Of a DNA stretch of 64,000 bases, positions 23,136 through 33,293 are shown piece by piece. The notes under the pieces were generated by a model. It had not been told where the DNA came from, ran no database searches, and saw nothing but the letters and a program-made list of their open reading frames with translations. The stretch is taken from NCBI GenBank assembly GCA_026119855.1, contig JAOWBW010000388.1, positions 1,960,518 to 2,024,517 on the forward strand, in the 5' to 3' direction. Position numbers and translations under genes: made by a program. This DNA is from Campanula takesimana (Eukaryota > Streptophyta > Magnoliopsida > Asterales > Campanulaceae). How positions within the stretch are numbered: the first letter of the stretch is position 1; the number at the start of each line of letters is the position of its first letter.

Positions 23136-24392
23136 ATGGACTGTGAACAAAACAAGTTTTTGGTTTTAATGATTGTGTTTGAAAATCTTAAAATGAAAGA
23201 ATATGAAACCATCAAAGATTTTTCTTCTAAATTGGTAAATATTACAAATGAGTTATATGTGTTAGGGGAATCAATCTCTAATGCTAGACTCGTACGCAAA
23301 ATATTAAGATCCCTGCCAGAAAGATTCAACATGATAATCTCTTTGGTAGAGGAATTTTATGATGTCGAGACTCTAAGTTTTGACCAACTTATTGGAGTCT
23401 TAACCATTTATGAATTAACCCCAGGTGTGAAAAATCATTTTTCTTCTGAAAACAAAAGATCTATTGAGTCCGTTCAATGTAGAGCGTGTTTAGGATTCAG
23501 ACACTATACCAATGAGTGTGGTAACACACTCAAAAAGAGAGGGATGAGTTTTTCTGCAACCTTAAGTGATTCAGATGATGACGATCAGACAGCAAATCTG
23601 TCATTTTTACGACCATCACAATCCTCCCTTTCTGACAATGAATCTGACTGTGAATCTGACAGTGAAGATGAACAGTCAACTGTCATCACAGTTGTCAGCT
23701 CAAATGGTACTAATGTGTATACCTGTCTTAACTCCACTTCTGCAGGTGAATCTGAAGAATCCTCGCAGGAAGAAGAGGATAGTGCCACGTATGAGGACCT
23801 CCATAATACATACGTTGAGTTGTTTGCAGAATGGTCCAAACGAATGGATCAACTCAAGGAGTTCAAGAAGGTAAATGAAAAACTCACCTCTGAAAATCTG
23901 AAATTAAAGGCTGAGAATGAGAGGTTGTCGAGTGAAAGTGATACTCAAAAGGACTCCATAGCTAGGTTAGAAGTCATGCTTACCAAAAAGGACAATGAGT
24001 GTGAAAAGTATAAAAGCGATCTTGAAAAAGAAACTATCACACTCACTAAACTTAACAATGGCAAGGCTAAACTAGAAGATGTCCTGAATATAGGAAATCA
24101 AGGAAAATCAGGAATAGGCTATGGAGATCCAATGTTTGTTAAGGAAGGTGAGGGCACTTCGAAAAACAATGAGAGATTTAATGCTAATCACGTGTCTCCT
24201 CACAAAAACAAAAGAAATAGAAAAAGGAGATACGTGTGTCACCATTGTTTTGCCCCTGGACATATACGTCCATTTTGCTACAAGTTGAAACAGGAACGTG
24301 GCTTGGAGAAGAACAGCGGCCACTTGACAAGACAACTGTGGGAACAATCTAACAGTCAGTTGCCCAGTCAAGTGCCCAGTCAACAGCAGTAG
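23136..24392 (+). CDS. Retroelement Gag (N-terminally shortened)
   Basis: 418 codons from the ATG at 23136; the frame is open slightly upstream without an ATG. It starts only about 40 bp after the primer-binding site, inside what is normally the middle of the UBN2-type gag domain (ENLKMKEYETIKDFSSKLV, LRSLPERFNMI). A first CCHC knuckle (CRACLGFRHYTNEC) follows, then an acidic Ser/Asp region, a long coiled coil (roughly residues 230-310) and a second CCHC knuckle (CHHCFAPGHIRPFC). Gag packages element RNA into particles. The frame ends at CAG CAG TAG. The next codons stay in frame with the protease ORF, so the amber is one C-to-T change from CAG. Expected leader and N-terminal gag sequence is missing. 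Confidence 0.85.
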   Translation: MDCEQNKFLVLMIVFENLKMKEYETIKDFSSKLVNITNELYVLGESISNARLVRKILRSLPERFNMIISLVEEFYDVETLSFDQLIGVLTIYELTPGVKNHFSSENKRSIESVQCRACLGFRHYTNECGNTLKKRGMSFSATLSDSDDDDQTANLSFLRPSQSSLSDNESDCESDSEDEQSTVITVVSSNGTNVYTCLNSTSAGESEESSQEEEDSATYEDLHNTYVELFAEWSKRMDQLKEFKKVNEKLTSENLKLKAENERLSSESDTQKDSIARLEVMLTKKDNECEKYKSDLEKETITLTKLNNGKAKLEDVLNIGNQGKSGIGYGDPMFVKEGEGTSKNNERFNANHVSPHKNKRNRKRRYVCHHCFAPGHIRPFCYKLKQERGLEKNSGHLTRQLWEQSNSQLPSQVPSQQQ

Positions 24393-25673
24393 GTAAGAAA
24401 GGCCTGGGTAAAGAAAGACACTCAGCAATGCAAAGTGGCTCTTACCTCCTTCAAGAGTAGTGTGGAAGAAGGATGGTACTTCGACAGTGGCTGTTCTCGC
24501 CATATGACTGGTGCTCGTGAGAATCTCATAGACTATGAAGCCTTTAAAGGTGGAAAAGTCAATTTTAGTGGAGGTGCTCAAGGTGAGGTAATTGGCAAAG
24601 GTACTCTGAATGTTGATGGTTTGCCTAACGTGCATAATGTCTTACATGTTGATGGGTTAAAGGCAAACCTAATTAGCATAAGCCAATTGTGTGATGATGA
24701 TCTACATGTCAAGTTTGATAAGAAGATATGTGATGTCTTCGATGATTCAAACAGATGTGTTTTGAAAGGTGTAAGATCCTCTGATCATTGTTACAAGTTG
24801 GTTGAAAATCATTCATGTTTTAACTCAATTTTTGATAATGCTCCTGATCTTATTGTCAATTGTGTTGAGGATGATGTTTCAGGTTGCACTTGGGAGCATG
24901 AAAGGATTAATGATGAATCTGAACCTAAATCCATGACAGAATCTGCAGATGCACCAACTGTGAGGACAACTGACAGTCAAGATGAACAGTCAACTGCCAT
25001 GTCAGATGGTCAGACAGCAGCAGATTCTGGTTCAGATTCTGAAATCTTGGAAGATCAGGTAAGCAGAGGCAATGATGATGCTGCAAGCATACAAGGAGAT
25101 CATCTAACTTCCCAGGTCATTGGGGGAGTGGATGAAGGAATGAAAACAAGAGGAAAACGAATAAATTACCGGGATTTAGCCGGTTTGGTATGCATGAAAT
25201 CCGCGTACCATCAGGTAAGCTCTTGTTGTTTTGTTGCTAAGTTTAAGCATGATAGTGTGTCAGAAACCTTAAATGGTAATAATTGGATCAATGACATGCA
25301 AGAGAAAGTGGTAAAATTTGAAAGCAAAGATGTTAGGTTCTTGGTTCATAGGCCATCTAATGCTGAATGTATGGGAGATGTTACTTGTTGTACTCAATTG
25401 TTGAATATGAACCAGATAATAAAGGATTATGATATTAAAAGTAAAACCTTTACTGTATTTTGTGATAGCTTAAGCTCCCAGAATATTGCCAAGAATCTGG
25501 TACAACATCTCCTAACCAAGCACATAGATATTATGGATCATTTTATTAGAGACCTCGTTGAACAAAAAATCATTACTCTTGAACATGTAAGCACAACGGA
25601 TCAACTTGCTGATATCTTTACCAAGGCTTTGGATTTCGAGAGATTTTCTCTAGGACTGTGTGATACCAGTTGA
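24393..25673 (+). pseudogene. Protease plus remnants of reverse transcriptase and RNase H, fused in frame
   Basis: In frame with gag past the TAG, this is open for 426 codons to the TGA at 25671-25673. It contains the aspartic protease motif (WYFDSGCSRHMTG) and the ISISQLCDD segment. It then jumps past the whole integrase to the serine/acid-rich linker, GMKTRGKRINYRDLAG and the first part of the reverse transcriptase domain (NGNNWINDMQEKVVKFESKD). It jumps again past the YVDD core to the RNase H tail (KHIDIMDHFIRDLVEQK, TDQLADIFTKALDFERF). No integrase or polymerase activity is possible; a functional protease is conceivable. The joins keep the reading frame, which is unusual for a decayed element. 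Confidence 0.85.
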
Positions 25674-27006
25674 CTGCACAAGTGTGCAGACAACTGACTG
25701 CATAACTGTATAATTGTATATTACAGTAACCACTAATTAAAAAAAAAAAAAAAAAAAGTCTGCATACATTCTATTTGCACGATTGTCTCTTGTGATCACT
25801 TGGTATTCTTTAGTTCCTTGACTCCGAGTTTTGACCCTTGAATGTGAGACCCTTCTTGACTTGATAATAAAATTATCTTGTTAATTCCTTCGTGTTGTTT
25901 ATCATGGAGTGGGCATCAAATCTAAGCTTGCGGGAAGAACAATCTGCCTCCAATCTTTGCAGTTACTACTCATTTAGGCAAAAAGCTGAAGTGTTTTCAT
26001 ACATAACTTGAGATCAAGGGTAACACTGTATTGTGAGAGTGAATAGCTCTTCCCGTAACAGATTCATTGGAGATATGCCTTTAAAAAGGGGGTGTTCTAA
26101 AAGCTACATGATTGAAGGTGTAATCTCATTGAATTCTTGTGAGTTGAGACCGAGTCATAAACGGAGTTGACCATTCTATGTCACACCAAAATTGAGACAA
26201 TCTTCACTTGTGTGTTTAGGCATAATTTTTCTAAGTTTTTTTTCTCCCTTGGTATTTCCATCAGCAAATTGAACTGTTCTTCTTCTTGTTACAGATTTAA
26301 TGCTTTCATGTGATTAACGATAATCTAATGACGTGATGTTCAAGTTTCATTGTGCAGTTGGTGGAAATTGTGATACATTGTGGATAAAAGGATTCAGTTG
26401 AATTTGGCAAGTTCTAATTCTGGGATGGATAATTTATCACAAAACATGGAAAAAGTTTGAATTTTAAAATCAAAATCCTTAGTTGTTTTGGAATTCAAAT
26501 GGGTACTTCAATGTTTCTCAGTTCTCCCTACTCCTTGGCCTACCCGAGTTCTTAGGAAGAATCTTTGTCATTCCCGTGATTTTTCCTCCTTGTCCATTCT
26601 GGTTATGAATTATGGTTTAGTATATCTTCTTCCTCATGTTTACTAGCTAAATTTCTCTCATCTCATCTTGTTCCTATTCTGCAAATGCGCTCTCTCTAAC
26701 ATTTTTGCAGATAAATCCGAGATTTATGGAGAAACTCTAAGTTATTGTGTGTGACACAAAATGATTGTTTGCCACTGCTCTGATCAAGCTCTGGTATTTT
26801 TGTTGTTAAGCATCCAGCTGGTGTTAAGCAACTTGTTCGTGCAACTGTGCGGACAACTGGACAGTCAACTGTACAGTCAATTGTACAGTCAACCGGTAAG
26901 TCATCAGGTAATTCTGCAGAAATCTCTGGTCTGTTATGGTTTGATGCGATGTGAGTTGAGATTGATGATGCTCTTAGAGGTATTTTTGTTGGGGAGATTC
27001 AAATTT
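25674..27006. other. Non-coding 3' internal segment of the 22.4-27.9 kb element
   Basis: Contains clusters of CAACTG/CAGTTG (25671-25710 and 26846-26895), a run of A at 25738-25757, and no ORF with recognisable homology. Sireviruses often carry such a long non-coding or env-like segment here. Confidence 0.6.
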
Positions 27007-27218
27007 AGGGGGAGTGGAAGATATTCTTATTTTTTTTTCTTTGAGTTTGATGGTTCTTCTCAAAAAGGGGGAGAAAGATGTGGTCTTCATATTTAGGGGG
27101 AGAAAGATGTGTTCTAGGGGGAGTAGGTTCTAGGGGGAGTAGAATCCAATGTACAAATTCAGGGGGAGAGTTTTGTTTTTTGGTTGTTTTGATCAGAACC
27201 ACAAAGATAGGGGGAGAT
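27007..27218 (+). repeat. Array of seven polypurine-tract-like AGGGGGAG motifs before the 3' LTR
   Basis: AGGGGGAG occurs at about 27007, 27066, 27093, 27116, 27132, 27160 and 27209. The last abuts the 3' LTR and is the functional-position polypurine tract for plus-strand priming. Multiple tracts are a described Sirevirus trait. Confidence 0.85.
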
Positions 27219-27890
27219 TGAAAGAGTATGAAATACTCTTAGTTTAATATTGTGTATCTTTGTGATTCTGATTTAATTAATGTATATATTTAGAGTTTAT
27301 TTATTTTAGGAATTAGTTGTAATTATTTAGGAATAGTTTATTTTAGGATAATTATTATTATTTTGATTTACTTGACTAACCTACTAATGTTTATCTTTGG
27401 TTAGTATTTTGTATTTTAGGTGTTTTATTTTAGGAAGACTCTCATATGGAAAGAAGGATTTCTTGGAGTGTAAGGAGCGGCCAAGCCTTGTATAAATACA
27501 AGCCGATTCCTTCATTGACTGAGACGAATTCACAGAATATTTTTGAGAGAATCTTTTGTTTTTGAGGTTCTTGTTCATCAAGAACTCAAGTATTTTTTTG
27601 TTTAGTCTATTCAAGATAGAATAGGTTTTGATCTTTTAATTGTTTTTATTTTCTTTCATCCTTTTGTACTCTGAAAGAGTTTTAGTAATGAAAGTTTTCC
27701 AGCAAGGTATTTCTTGCTAAAGTGTTTAATCAATTTTAATTTCCGCTGCGTTTGTTTCTGTGTTTCTGAGTTTCTGGTCGTCGCCAACTGACAGGACAAC
27801 TGTCTGGACAACTGTTAGCACGTTTGAATACACAGTTGTTCACACAGTCGGTCAATTCCCAGAACAGTCCTAGCCGCTTAATTTCTTTCA
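27219..27890 (+). repeat. 3' LTR
   Basis: Same length as the 5' LTR; I count three substitutions, all G in the 5' copy and A in the 3' copy. Confidence 0.95.
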
Positions 27891-27895
27891 AATTT

Positions 27896-28521
27896 ATTAT
27901 AAAAGTGATTATCATGTTAAATAAATCTCTCTGTTATAGATGAATCATTGTTTGAGCCAACTCCATCCAATTGCATTACAAATTCAATTAAACTTGGTTC
28001 TCATACATATTGCTAAGTCTATCGTTTTTTCAAATTTATTATTTTCTTATCCATTCACCATTACTATCAGAATACAATCATTTTTCAAATTGCATTAAAA
28101 TATTTAATTTTTTATGAAAGTTATAATTAAAGTTAAGTTGAGTGGACCATAAAAACTAAAATCAGATTATACTTTTGGAGTAGAGGAGTATATGAAACAA
28201 CTAATAAAAAATACTATAAATTAGGAAAATGAAAGGTAGTGAATGTCAACTTAACTTTATTAAACAATAGAAGTATATTTTTAATTGGTATTATAGAATC
28301 TATAAGATACAAACCCGTTTTGCTTAAGTTTTACATTAGTTGGATCTATTTGATAATTCAAAATTTAGTTAGAGAACATTTTAGAGGTTAAACAATGTTG
28401 AAACTTAATTTTTTCACATTTATGCATAAATGATTAGCTAGTGGGATGACATGTGGATTTCCACGTCATATATCCACGTGGCGCGATATCGAATCAATAA
28501 AAAACTCTCCCATATTATATA
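27896..28521. other. AT-rich intergenic DNA, no gene recognised
   Basis: Continues the pre-insertion sequence left of 22403. No ORF or transposon end is seen. Confidence 0.5.
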
Positions 28522-28802
28522 CTCCGTCCGTCCCACCTCACTTGAGACCTTTGAAGTGGGCACAATAACTAATAAAAAAGAATAAAATAAGGAAAATGTG
28601 TGGTAGAAAATGAAGAGAGAGAATGAGTGGGGTTAGTAGTAGGTTGGTTGAATGAATTGTGTGGTGAAAAATGAAGAGAGAGAATGAGTGGGTGGGGTAG
28701 ATTGAATATAAAATAATAAAATCATGGCCATTTTGAGAGTCTCAAGTGAAGTGAGACGACCCAAAACGGAATAAAGTCTCAAGTGAGGTGAGACGGAGGG
28801 AG
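28522..28802. mobile_element. Stowaway-like MITE
   Basis: TIRs are CTCCGTCCGTCCCACCTCAC and the inverted GTGAGGTGAGACGGAGGGAG, with TA duplications at 28520-28521 and 28803-28804. The GAGAGAATGAGTGGG interior matches 4160-4446. Confidence 0.88.
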
Positions 28803-28812
28803 TATATATATA

Positions 28813-29582
28813 TAGGGATGGCAATTTGGTCGAACCCGAACCGTATCGAAGGGAAATTGATCCGAAAATTTCGGATATGGTTTGCATTTTTAAGATCCGA
28901 TCGGGTTTCGGATCGGGTTCGGTAACACCCCCGACCCGACCCGACCCGAACTTATTAAGTTTATAAATTTTACTACTACCCCCTCATGTTGTAGGAATAT
29001 ACTCACATCACCCTCCTTATATAAGAAAAAATCTAGGTTTAAAATGTTTTTTTTCATTCTCTGCTCAACACGCCGACTCCTCTCTCTCTCTCTCCTCAAT
29101 CGCCATTCGCTTCTCTCTCTCTCTATGCGTCGCCGTCGTTGCTCGTTCCTGACTCTCTTTCTCTTCGCCATTCCCGTTGCCGCGGTGCCGATGACTTCGA
29201 TCTTCTCTTGGCTCTCCTCCTCAACGGTGTAACGTAGGCCTCGTCGTTCCAGATTTCTTCAATCTTCATCTTCAGTTCTTCCACATGGAAAATATCGGTC
29301 TCAATCTCCATCGAATTTCAGCTCAATTGAGGTAATCTAACAATTTTTAGCCATTGAATTTCGATTTTTTGGTTTTGTTTGATTAATTAGATTAGCTTCC
29401 CCAATTCACCCAAATTTGTCAAACCTAGGTTTTTTTTTTTGGAACCATTCGGATCAATTTGGGTCTCGGGTCGGAGCGCGGATCTCGGATATTCGGATCT
29501 GATCGGATTCGGTAGAGGGGTTCCAATGTTCGGATCAGATTCGGATATGGCCTGATCCGATCCGAACCCGACCTGTTGCCAT
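28813..29582. mobile_element. GGGTCGG-rich TIR element carrying a captured 5'-gene-like segment
   Basis: The left end is TAGGGATGGCAATTTGG and the right end CCGACCTGTTGCCA, both followed inward by degenerate GGATCGGATCGGGTTCGG motifs. It sits between TA tracts. The middle (about 29040-29420) is CT-rich with GCGTCGCCGTCG and a possible splice donor (GAGGTAATCT), resembling a gene's 5' UTR, first codons and intron start. No intact protein is encoded. Related to 50069-50520. Confidence 0.65.
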
Positions 29583-29949
29583 ATATATATATATATATAG
29601 GGTCATGCTCTTATGAGAACTCAATTACATGAGAACCATGAGAACCAATGATAGCCATTGGATTAGACACAAATCAAGGGTTTAGATTACTTTTTTAGTT
29701 TAAAACTTCGGTGGCATTCTTGTAATTAGGTTGACAAACAAAGGGAAGGGCAAAATACCATGTGTGTTCCAGAATTTGCCACGTCATCACCCAAAATTTT
29801 CCTAAATTTTCAAAATTAAATATCTCATTAATTATAAATCGAAAAATTAATCCGAGAACACTGATTTTTTTGTTTCGACGAGACGAATCAAACTACATCC
29901 CTGAAGATAGGGTTTTGAAAAAATTATATTGAACAACGTCAAATTTTAA

Positions 29950-32940
29950 AATACGCTTAGATACAATAGGTGTTTGCCTATTGTATCTAACTGGATTGTT
30001 ATGAACATTGTATTGGATACAAATGACTATTTAGTTATTGTATCTAACAACATTGTGTCAACATTGATGTTGGATACAATAGGTGTTTGCCTATTGTATC
30101 TAACTGAATTGTTATGAACATTGCTATTGGATACAAATAGCTATTTAGCTATTGTCTCTAACAGCAATGTGTCAATATTGCTGTTGGATACAATAGACGT
30201 TTGCCTATTGTATCTAACTGAACTGTTATGAACAATGTATTAGATACGATAGCTATTTAGCTATTGTATCTATATAGCAATGTGTCAACATTGATGTTGG
30301 ATACAATAGGTGTTTGCTAATGTATCTAACTGTGTTGATATGAATATCGCATTGCATACAACAGGGGAGTAGCTAGTGTATCCAATAACAATGTGTATGA
30401 AAATTGTTGTTAGATACAAATAGTTATTTAGCTATTGTATCTAGCAGCAATGTGTCAACATTGTTGTTGGTTACAATAGGTGTTTGCCTATTGTATCTAA
30501 TGGAATTTTTATGAACATTGTATTAGATACAAATGGCTATTTAGCTATTGTATCTGTTGGGTATGCTTACTTCTTGACCCTCCTGTTCTCGTTAGAATTG
30601 ATTGATACCATCACCTATTAATATTTTATGGACTTTAGGACCCTATGTAAGAAGTTTTATAACTTCAATTTTTAGTTTAGTCCATTTTATAGTATAGGCT
30701 TAGATCACAGGACTTGAAGCGGAAAGGAATGAAGATCCAAGTGTCAGTGGTTACTGCGCAGGACTTCGCTGCGCAGGAACATCCTGCGCAGCATTCTTCC
30801 TCAGTTCAATCCATTCAGATCACCTAACTTGGAAAACGCTTTGAAGATGTACGCTTTTAAGAGTGTTAAGGTGTGCAGAAACGACATTCAAGCACACTTA
30901 GCAGATCCAACGGTGGAGACGCGCTCAAGAGATATATTTCAAATAAAGACAGCTGTCAAACTTCTAGAAGAAGCTTTTTGAATTTGGTCTTCATGCTCAG
31001 TCTCCAATGGCTCTATATACCTGCGCACCAATCATATTGTGCCAGGTCATCAACTTTGATTAGAGCTCCAACGGCTATAAAGGACACATGCGCACCAATC
31101 ATATTGTGCCAGCTCATCGTCCTTGCTCAGAGCTCCAACGGCTATATTCAAGCTCTCAGCTATAAATAAGCCAGCTCATCTTCATTTCCAAGTTGCTAGA
31201 GTTTGTGCTTTATAATATCCTTGAAGTTTTGAAGATTGCTGTTTACTATTCACAGATTCAAGATCAACCTTCAACCTTCATACCTTCAAACTCCTGCCCA
31301 GATCCTAAGCCTTAAATCACCAGAATTCTTCGTGCTCTTCATCTCATAGATTCATAGAGCCCAGAATTTCTGAACACACACACACCTCTTGAAGCTTTGA
31401 TCATTAAGATCTTTCTTCTTGAGATACACCGGTTTAGTCTAGGATTTGCTCTTCATAGATTATAGATCTTTGAGATAGTTGTGTTTCATTGTAGTATCTT
31501 GTAACTCTCTCATATAATAAGATCTCCTTTAGAAAATCCAAGACTAACCATCTTGGTAGAGGACGTAGATCTTTCATCGATCGAACCTCTCCAAATAGCT
31601 TGTTCTTTAATCTCGCTATTTACTTTCTGCTAATCATTTCTGATTTACTGCTTTGTTTGATCTTATCAGATTGCTGCTATTGCCGCTGTGTTTGTTATTG
31701 CTTATTGCCTTAGAACATTTTATCCAACTCTTTAAGCCAAAACTTAGCGCGTGCGTTTTTATCCTTGCGCAGCTTTTTACTGCGCAGGTGCTGCTTAAAA
31801 CTTCCGCTGTGCATTTCACACTCTCACTGCGCGCTATACTTAGCTTATTTGAGAACTGTGCGCATAAGCCATTGATTTGCAAAAGGGTTTGAAAAGATTT
31901 TTTAAAAACGCTATTCACCCCCCTCTAGCATTTTTCATACCCTTGTTGCCCCTTTGGGACCAACAGTATCTAACAGCAATGTGTCAACATTGCTGTTGGG
32001 TACAATAGGTGTTTGCTTATTGTATCTAACGGAATTGTTATGAACATTGTGTTGGATACAAATGGCTATTTAGCTATTCTATCTAACAGCAATGTGTCAA
32101 CATTGCTATTGGATACATTAGGTGTTTGCCTATTGTATCTAACTGAATTGTTATGAACATTGTATTGGATACAAATAGCTATTTAGCTATTGTATCTAAC
32201 AGCAATGTGTCAACATTGCTGTTGGATACAATAGGTGTTTGCCTATTGTATCTAACTGAATTGTTATGAACATTGCTGTTGGATTCAAATAGCTATTTAG
32301 CTATTGTATTTAACAGCAATGTGTCAACATTGCTGTTGGATACAATAGGTGTTTGCCTATTTTATCTAACTGAATTGTTATGAACATTGATGTTGGATAC
32401 CAATAGCTATTTAGCTATTGTATCTAACAGCAATGTGTCAACATTGCTGTTGGATACAATAGGTGTTTGCCTATTGTATCTAACTGAATTGTTATGAACA
32501 TTGTATTTGATACAAATAGCCATTTAGCTATTGTATCTAACAGCAATGTGTCAACATTGTATTGGATACAATAGGTGTTTGCCTATTGTATTCAACAACA
32601 ATGTTGATACATTGCTGTTAGATACAATAGCTAAATAACTATTGTATCTAATACAATGTTCATAACAATTCAGTTAGATACAATAGGCAAACACATATTG
32701 TATCCAACAGCAATGTTGACACATTGCTATTAGATACAATAGCTAAATAGCTATTTGTATCCAACAACAATGTTCATAACAATTCAGTTAGATACAATAG
32801 GCAAACACCTATTGTATCCAACAGCAATGTTGACACATTGCTGTTAGATACAATAGCTAAATAGTCATTTGTATCCAATACAATGTTTATAACAATGCAG
32901 TTAGATACAATAGGCAAATACATATTGTATCAAAGCGTAT
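29950..32940. repeat. ~113-bp hairpin monomer array
   Basis: Each monomer contains three short palindromes: GATACAATAGGTGTTTGCC with CTATTGTATC; GATACAAATAGCTATTTAGC with TATTGTATC; and AACAGCAATGTGTCAACATT with GCTGTT. Spacing of successive CAATGTGTCAACATTG cores after the LTR is about 112-114 bp (near 31978, 32092, 32206, 32320, 32432). The order inverts at about 32580. Confidence 0.85.
30555..31965. mobile_element. Solo LTR of a TGCGCAG-rich Sirevirus-like family
   Basis: 1411 bp, starting TGTTGGGTATGC and ending TTTGGGACCAACA, flanked by an exact 5-bp duplication GTATC (30550-30554 and 31966-31970). It is related in end sequence and in the AGACTAACCATCTTGGTAGA region to the LTR at 19692-21221 but carries a different dispersed motif (five TGCGCAG). 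Confidence 0.92.
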
Positions 32941-33293
32941 TTTAAAAATTAGACGTTGTTCAATATTATTTTTTCAAAACCCTATCTTCAGGGATGTAGT
33001 TTGATTCGTCTCGTCGAGACAAAAAAATCAGTGTTCTCGGATTATTTTTTCGATTTGTAGTTAATGAGATATTTAATTTTGTAAATTTAGGGAAATTTTG
33101 GGTGATGAAGTGGCAAATTCTAGAACACACATGGTATTTTGCCCTTCCCTTTGTCTGTCAACTTAATTACAAGAATGCCACCGAATTTTTAAACTAAAAA
33201 GGTAATCTAAGCCCTTGATTTGTGTCTAATCCAATGGCTATCCTTGGTTCTCATGGTTCTCATGATATTTAGGTTCTCATTTGAGCACCTACC

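Larger units (their letters stand above)
22408..27890 (+). mobile_element. Complete non-autonomous Sirevirus-like copia element
   Basis: 5483 bp with two 672-bp LTRs and an exact 5-bp duplication AATTT at 22403-22407 and 27891-27895. The order is LTR, primer-binding site, truncated gag, protease, remnants of reverse transcriptase and RNase H, a 1.5-kb non-coding segment with repeated polypurine tracts, LTR. Integrase and the reverse transcriptase core are absent. The coiled-coil Gag with two CCHC knuckles, the second CHHCFAPGHIRPFCYK, and the multiple polypurine tracts place it with Sireviruses. Only three differences are seen between its LTRs, so it inserted recently. Confidence 0.93.
29600..33293. 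mobile_element. Large foldback element made of tandem hairpin repeats, split by a solo LTR
   Basis: The left end reads GGGTCATGCTCTTATGAGAA; the right end, reversed, reads GGTAGGTGCTCAAATGAGAA. About 340 bp of unique-sequence inverted arms follow (29606-29945 versus 33290-32940; both include the start of the CCTGAAGATAGGG segment and ATCCGAGAACACTGATTTTT). Inside are tandem repeats of about 113 bp, roughly ten or more on the left arm and about three inverted on the right, meeting near 32580. Without the 1416-bp LTR plus duplication the element is about 2.28 kb. TA tracts flank both ends. No protein-coding capacity is seen. Confidence 0.88.

Noticed and set aside
24108..24635. 175-codon minus-strand ORF
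   Set aside because: Antisense to gag/protease of the retroelement; no domain.
29950..32940. CRISPR-like array
   Set aside because: Regular repeats without unique spacers, in a plant genome, within an inverted-repeat transposon.
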